A DNA stretch of 12,290 nucleotides from Nostoc sp. CHAB 5715 (lineage in GTDB: Bacteria; Cyanobacteriota; Cyanobacteriia; Cyanobacteriales; Nostocaceae). The stretch covers positions 1 through 12,290 of the forward strand of contig NZ_JAIVFR010000080.1 of assembly GCF_020829685.1 (NCBI RefSeq), written 5' to 3'. This document shows, one piece after another, positions 11,401 through 12,290 of the stretch. Position 1 is the stretch's first letter; every line of letters starts with the position of its first letter. Both the position numbers and the translations under genes were made by a program. The notes under the pieces are model-generated. The model was not told the origin of the DNA and made no database searches. It worked only from the letters and a program-made list of their open reading frames with translations.

Positions 11401-11736
11401 TAAACCAAGTTGCAAAACTTTTGCGAGATTGTCATGCTCGTAGAAAATTGCGCGGCAAGTTTCAACTTCTGCATCTTTCTGCCCCCCGCCGTTGACCACC
11501 AAATAAATACCCCTACCCTCGTCTTGAAACTTTTCGGCAGTATCGGCTATTGAGTCAAGAGTGGTATGGTTTGTTTTTCGCCCCTTGTCGTCGTCCTTGC
11601 GCGGGTCATTACTGGGATAGAAGGCTCTCAGAAAAATCTTCTCATCTGGTTTGTAGCCTAGCAACTCTAGCTGTTTGGCTATTTGGTGACGGTCAACTTT
11701 TAAATTGTTCTCTGGTGCGAATACTTGTGCAATCAT
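8419..11736 (-). CDS. Replication protein: archaeo-eukaryotic primase fused to DUF3987-type helicase
   Basis: A 1105-aa protein, start at 11736 chosen because GGAGGT (11747-11742) precedes it and because it overlaps the leader stop; a start at 11775 would add 13 residues without support. Residues 1-210 resemble an AEP (prim-pol) domain: AIFYEHD (96-102, acidic metal ligands), GKSIHSYW (129-136, the sxH motif) and RVMRLAG (169-175). Residues 240-330 are a linker-type helical domain; a Gly-rich stretch (350-360) follows. Residues 440-700 match the DUF3987 helicase layout: Walker A-like ESGQKKSP (505-512), Walker B LYALVDE (596-602), sensor FGTIQPD (653-659). A winged helix is likely at 832-882. 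Residues 890-1040 are low-complexity repeats holding VDI/VDF motifs, and 1046-1105 look like a Tudor/SH3-like barrel. Together: primes and unwinds at the plasmid origin. The repeats carry the GTCTAC cluster. Confidence 0.88.
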   Translation of the reverse strand: MIAQVFAPENNLKVDRHQIAKQLELLGYKPDEKIFLRAFYPSNDPRKDDDKGRKTNHTTLDSIADTAEKFQDEGRGIYLVVNGGGQKDAEVETCRAIFYEHDNLAKVLQLGLWETLGLPEPTFQVDTGGKSIHSYWVFNEPIDPTRWRSLQSDLLEFADGDRSLKNPSRVMRLAGCYHLSAKGANPSLIVSESSTRYRFEDLRAIIPIKQKTPSPSLPLPLDTIGDVPLFKCLSKDDRDLIEFGVAEGGRDTQGAKLSRGLIGTASRLEYLGIRYSGSPRELFDEYCSRCSPPIEAKEADRNWKSAEKDNPTSTLSDDFLLNCVKAWQKNQGSKPSGRNFSSKVISCDFGGTGGGGNGDGHPPTTVDLRDRILQILHQTKTQSERETALIGLSKEVGVQTRELEKLAKTLESELDAVDVRADHQSEIDKLIKLGEGRLKLSDYLPHTLAAPLDQYSQQLNVRGETVLLALLATTSSLHEVGTELVIHKTQGFTVPPTIMAAMVAESGQKKSPITRQIVSKPLAVLKREAREAYQSNLEQYQIDLEDWEKQKADTPKGEKFTDPKPIEPAKAPIFYFTDANGEGIKQQAQNAPRKSLYALVDELAGFFNSADKYRGGRGSDKQDLLSYYDGTGQTVLRSSGVKVDVEKIYLSIFGTIQPDVIRSIMRNCDDPDGQWARFLYVQQPLAASVLGDDDGSGVDIVDLLAGIYSKLHNTSARQYTLTREAFKAYQPYYNKLEQMRESHPHPGMRATYSKAEGYTGRLALNLHVLHELANGKSTMSTEIPVERMKEAIALMNFFIGQTKLLYSTFDEGIAPHIAKMIELSKRREANTGNGWLKASDIQRSYNTKSRPTADVVRSWMRESEALGFGQTRGTGIKVEFSYSTGIVDLIDKNRPKIDPPPTPENLMIEGLQKKVDIVDFKPTHQEPTKTENGQSQIVDHQPTHQEAATTESGQSQIVDIYIDPLPTLCQKVCNPCTDSVEKIDPPSIFGLFLSTESTIPVELQEAETTDLGQSEKVDIYLDPPSTFCPTNSESSTFPPEAEARALKVGQKVEFFNRGEMEWNVGTVESVKFDSGYFIQSVIRYRAFGKSRTETISNDLWLRAIC
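8458..8504. repeat. 14-bp perfect inverted repeat near the rep 3' end
   Basis: TTCAGTCCGTGATT (8458-8471) and AATCACGGACTGAA (8491-8504) flank a 19-base centre. It lies inside the coding sequence for rep residues about 1078-1092. No T-run follows. It could be an RNA stability hairpin, a protein site or an oriT/sso-like hairpin. Confidence 0.7.
8630..9645. repeat. Cluster of 14 GTCTAC/GTAGAC motifs inside rep
   Basis: Motifs start at 8630, 8660, 8683, 8744, 8753, 8860, 8920, 8980, 8989, 9073, 9395, 9404, 9631 and 9640, in both orientations. Four pairs are spaced 9 bp. The 15-mer GTCTACTATGTCTAC is present at 8980-8994, 9395-9409 (inverted) and 9631-9645, coding VDIVD in two places and STMST in the other. 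Confidence 0.8.
8683..8979 (-). repeat. 60-bp / 20-aa repeats in the rep linker
   Basis: Units at 8860-8919 and 8920-8979 are near-identical direct repeats with a 60-bp period (first 22 bases identical), and a diverged third copy begins at 8683. In protein they read ENGQSQIVDHQPTHQE, ESGQSQIVDIYIDP and LGQSEKVDIYLDP (residues about 920-1022). Each unit starts with one GTCTAC motif, so repeat expansion has also multiplied the motif. Confidence 0.8.
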
Positions 11737-11933
11737 GCTGCACCTCCAAAAGCGATCGCTTGCCTCTTGCACCACGAGTAATGGTATATTGCTATATAGC
11801 TATCAATGGATTGATAGCTCTTTTGGTCTTCGTTATTGGCTGATCGCGGTGTAAAGTTAGGGGTGTACACACCCGTTCGATCCGGCGTTCCATTCGAGTA
11901 GAATGGGGGTACACCCGTATTGAAAATTTTCAT
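11733..11933 (-). CDS. 66-aa rep leader protein, translationally coupled to rep
   Basis: A short protein (MKIFNTGVPPFYSNGTPDRT, later SYIAIYHYSWCKRQAIAFGGAA). AAAGGA precedes the ATG at good spacing. Its stop codon overlaps the rep start (TGA inside ATGA, 11733-11736), and the rep Shine-Dalgarno lies in its last codons, so rep translation may depend on translation of this frame, as in other plasmid copy-control leaders. The first third contains two TGTAC elements at DNA level (11861-11919), and the repeated residues TGV come from them. The middle (NNEDQKSYQSIDSYIAIYHY) may fold as a helix with many aromatic residues. No domain recognised. It could be both a coupled leader and a small functional protein. 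Confidence 0.7.
   Translation of the reverse strand: MKIFNTGVPPFYSNGTPDRTGVYTPNFTPRSANNEDQKSYQSIDSYIAIYHYSWCKRQAIAFGGAA
11742..11747 (-). promoter_or_regulatory. Ribosome binding site of rep
   Basis: GGAGGT on the minus strand, five bases before the ATG at 11736, inside the 3' end of the leader frame. This strong site decides the start of the replication protein and links it to the leader. Confidence 0.8.
11861..11919. promoter_or_regulatory. TGTAC elements in the rep leader
   Basis: GGGTGTACACACCC (11861-11874), a near-palindrome, and GTACACCCGTA (11909-11919), the exact reverse complement of TACGGGTGTAC at 121-131 upstream of the RHH gene. Between them CCATTC-gagta-GAATGG (11890-11906) forms a perfect hairpin. 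Together they look like operators or an RNA control structure for rep. Confidence 0.5.
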
Positions 11934-12009
11934 ATTTTCCTTTAATGGGTTTCCATTTCACCAGTGGTTCAGGGTTTTGCCGACACGAGAACTCTGGCGG
12001 TGGGTTCGT

Positions 12010-12066
12010 AAAAACAATAAAACCAAATTTCCTTGGTAGTCTAGGCTACTGAGGAAAATTGGTTTT
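12010..12066 (-). terminator. Terminator/attenuator between RHH gene and rep
   Basis: On the minus strand, arms of 15 bases (12066-12052 and 12033-12019, one mismatch) with an inner GTAG/CTAC pairing form a long hairpin, followed by a T-rich tract (12017-12010). The RHH stop codon (12043-12041) is in the loop. It should stop or reduce readthrough from the RHH promoter into the rep leader; rep may then need its own promoter in 11934-12010, where none is obvious. Confidence 0.7.
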
Positions 12067-12235
12067 GAGCGATGAACGAGGGAAACTCGTCTTCGGATTG
12101 TGCTGCAAGAAAATTCAGAATGCACTCTCTGACTAATGCGCTGCGGTTCATTCCCTTTTCTCTGGCTACAAATTCGAGTCTCACAACAATATCTTTCTTT
12201 AATTTGGTAGTGACACCAACATGATGCTTGCTCAT
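12041..12235 (-). CDS. CopG-like RHH protein, candidate copy-number repressor
   Basis: A 64-aa RHH protein, complete: strand HHVGVTTKLKKD (residues 4-15), helix 1 IVVRLEFVAREKG (16-28), turn MNRS, helix 2 ALVRECILNFLAAQS (33-47), and an acidic/aromatic tail. The strand carries the residues expected to contact DNA (Thr9, Thr10, Lys11). The gene lies directly before the rep leader and rep on the same strand, the arrangement known from copG-rep plasmids, so a copy-control role is likely. Likely operators are the inverted repeats at 102-133. No clear Shine-Dalgarno precedes the ATG; the coordinate start is duplicated at 72. Confidence 0.85.
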   Translation of the reverse strand: MSKHHVGVTTKLKKDIVVRLEFVAREKGMNRSALVRECILNFLAAQSEDEFPSFIAQNQFSSVA

Positions 12236-12290
12236 AGTTCACGAGGAAATAATTAATACCCCAATGATAAGTCTATCAGACAGTACGGGT
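12164..12290. repeat. 127-bp terminal redundancy equal to 1-127
   Basis: Bases 12164-12290 are identical to 1-127. A direct terminal repeat of exactly 127 bases at both ends is the typical mark of a circular molecule assembled with a 127-base k-mer, so the circle closes at about 12,163 bp. Confidence 0.9.

Noticed and set aside
11737..11775. Thirteen-residue N-terminal extension of rep (MVQEASDRFWRCS)
   Set aside because: No Shine-Dalgarno at 11775, while GGAGGT stands before 11736 and the stop of the leader ORF overlaps that ATG.
11958..12242. 94-codon minus-strand open frame
   Set aside because: Overlaps the clearly recognisable 64-aa RHH gene in another frame and has Arg/Ser/Cys-rich random composition.

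Overview
The window looks like a complete small circular plasmid from a cyanobacterium, probably a filamentous Nostocales-type host. The last 127 bases (12164-12290) repeat the first 127 exactly, which is what a circular contig opened with a k-mer-sized overlap looks like, so the unique circle would be about 12,163 bp. The host assignment rests on about 23 copies of the HIP1 octamer GCGATCGC (chance expectation about 0.2) and on protein families that I recognise as cyanobacterial plasmid families. I see no rRNA, tRNA, CRISPR array, transposase or resistance gene.

Layout. Minus strand, reading from the top of the circle downwards: a CopG-like ribbon-helix-helix (RHH) gene (12041-12235, its start also seen at 1-72), a terminator-like hairpin, a 66-aa leader ORF, a 1105-aa primase/helicase replication protein whose start codon overlaps the leader stop, then two small helical proteins (8348-7631). 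A second minus-strand block (1660-591) has two paralogous RHH genes, a coiled-coil protein and a small protein, mostly joined by ATGA overlaps. Plus strand, 1860-4572: three soluble small proteins, two membrane proteins and a membrane-anchored P-loop ATPase. Region 4573-5465 holds a repeat-rich non-coding segment (two 22-bp iterons, three 9-mers, strong hairpins) and a minus-strand RHH/coiled-coil gene that carries an apparent -1 frameshift; its promoter holds an array of TGTnnACA octamers. Plus strand, 5559-7434: a 46-aa Cys-rich protein, a 183-aa unknown and a tyrosine recombinase.

How it may work. The primase-helicase would start replication, under an RHH repressor whose candidate operator (TACGGGTGTAC) occurs both upstream of its own gene and in the rep leader. 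The recombinase would resolve multimers. The most unusual signal is the motif GTCTAC (core of TGTCTACA): 31 copies on both strands against about 6 expected, 29 of them in two ~1-kb clusters, one non-coding/RHH-associated (4595-5581) and one inside the rep coding sequence (8630-9645). The exact 15-mer GTCTACTATGTCTAC occurs three times, in both orientations and in different reading frames, so selection appears to act on DNA and not on protein. The first cluster begins 23 bp after the stop of the membrane ATPase gene, whose C-terminal end looks like a winged helix. That arrangement recalls FtsK/KOPS and Streptomyces TraB/clt, where a translocase reads 8-bp repeats. An RHH-based centromere or copy-control system is the main alternative. 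All functional statements here are inference from sequence reading; no database search was run.
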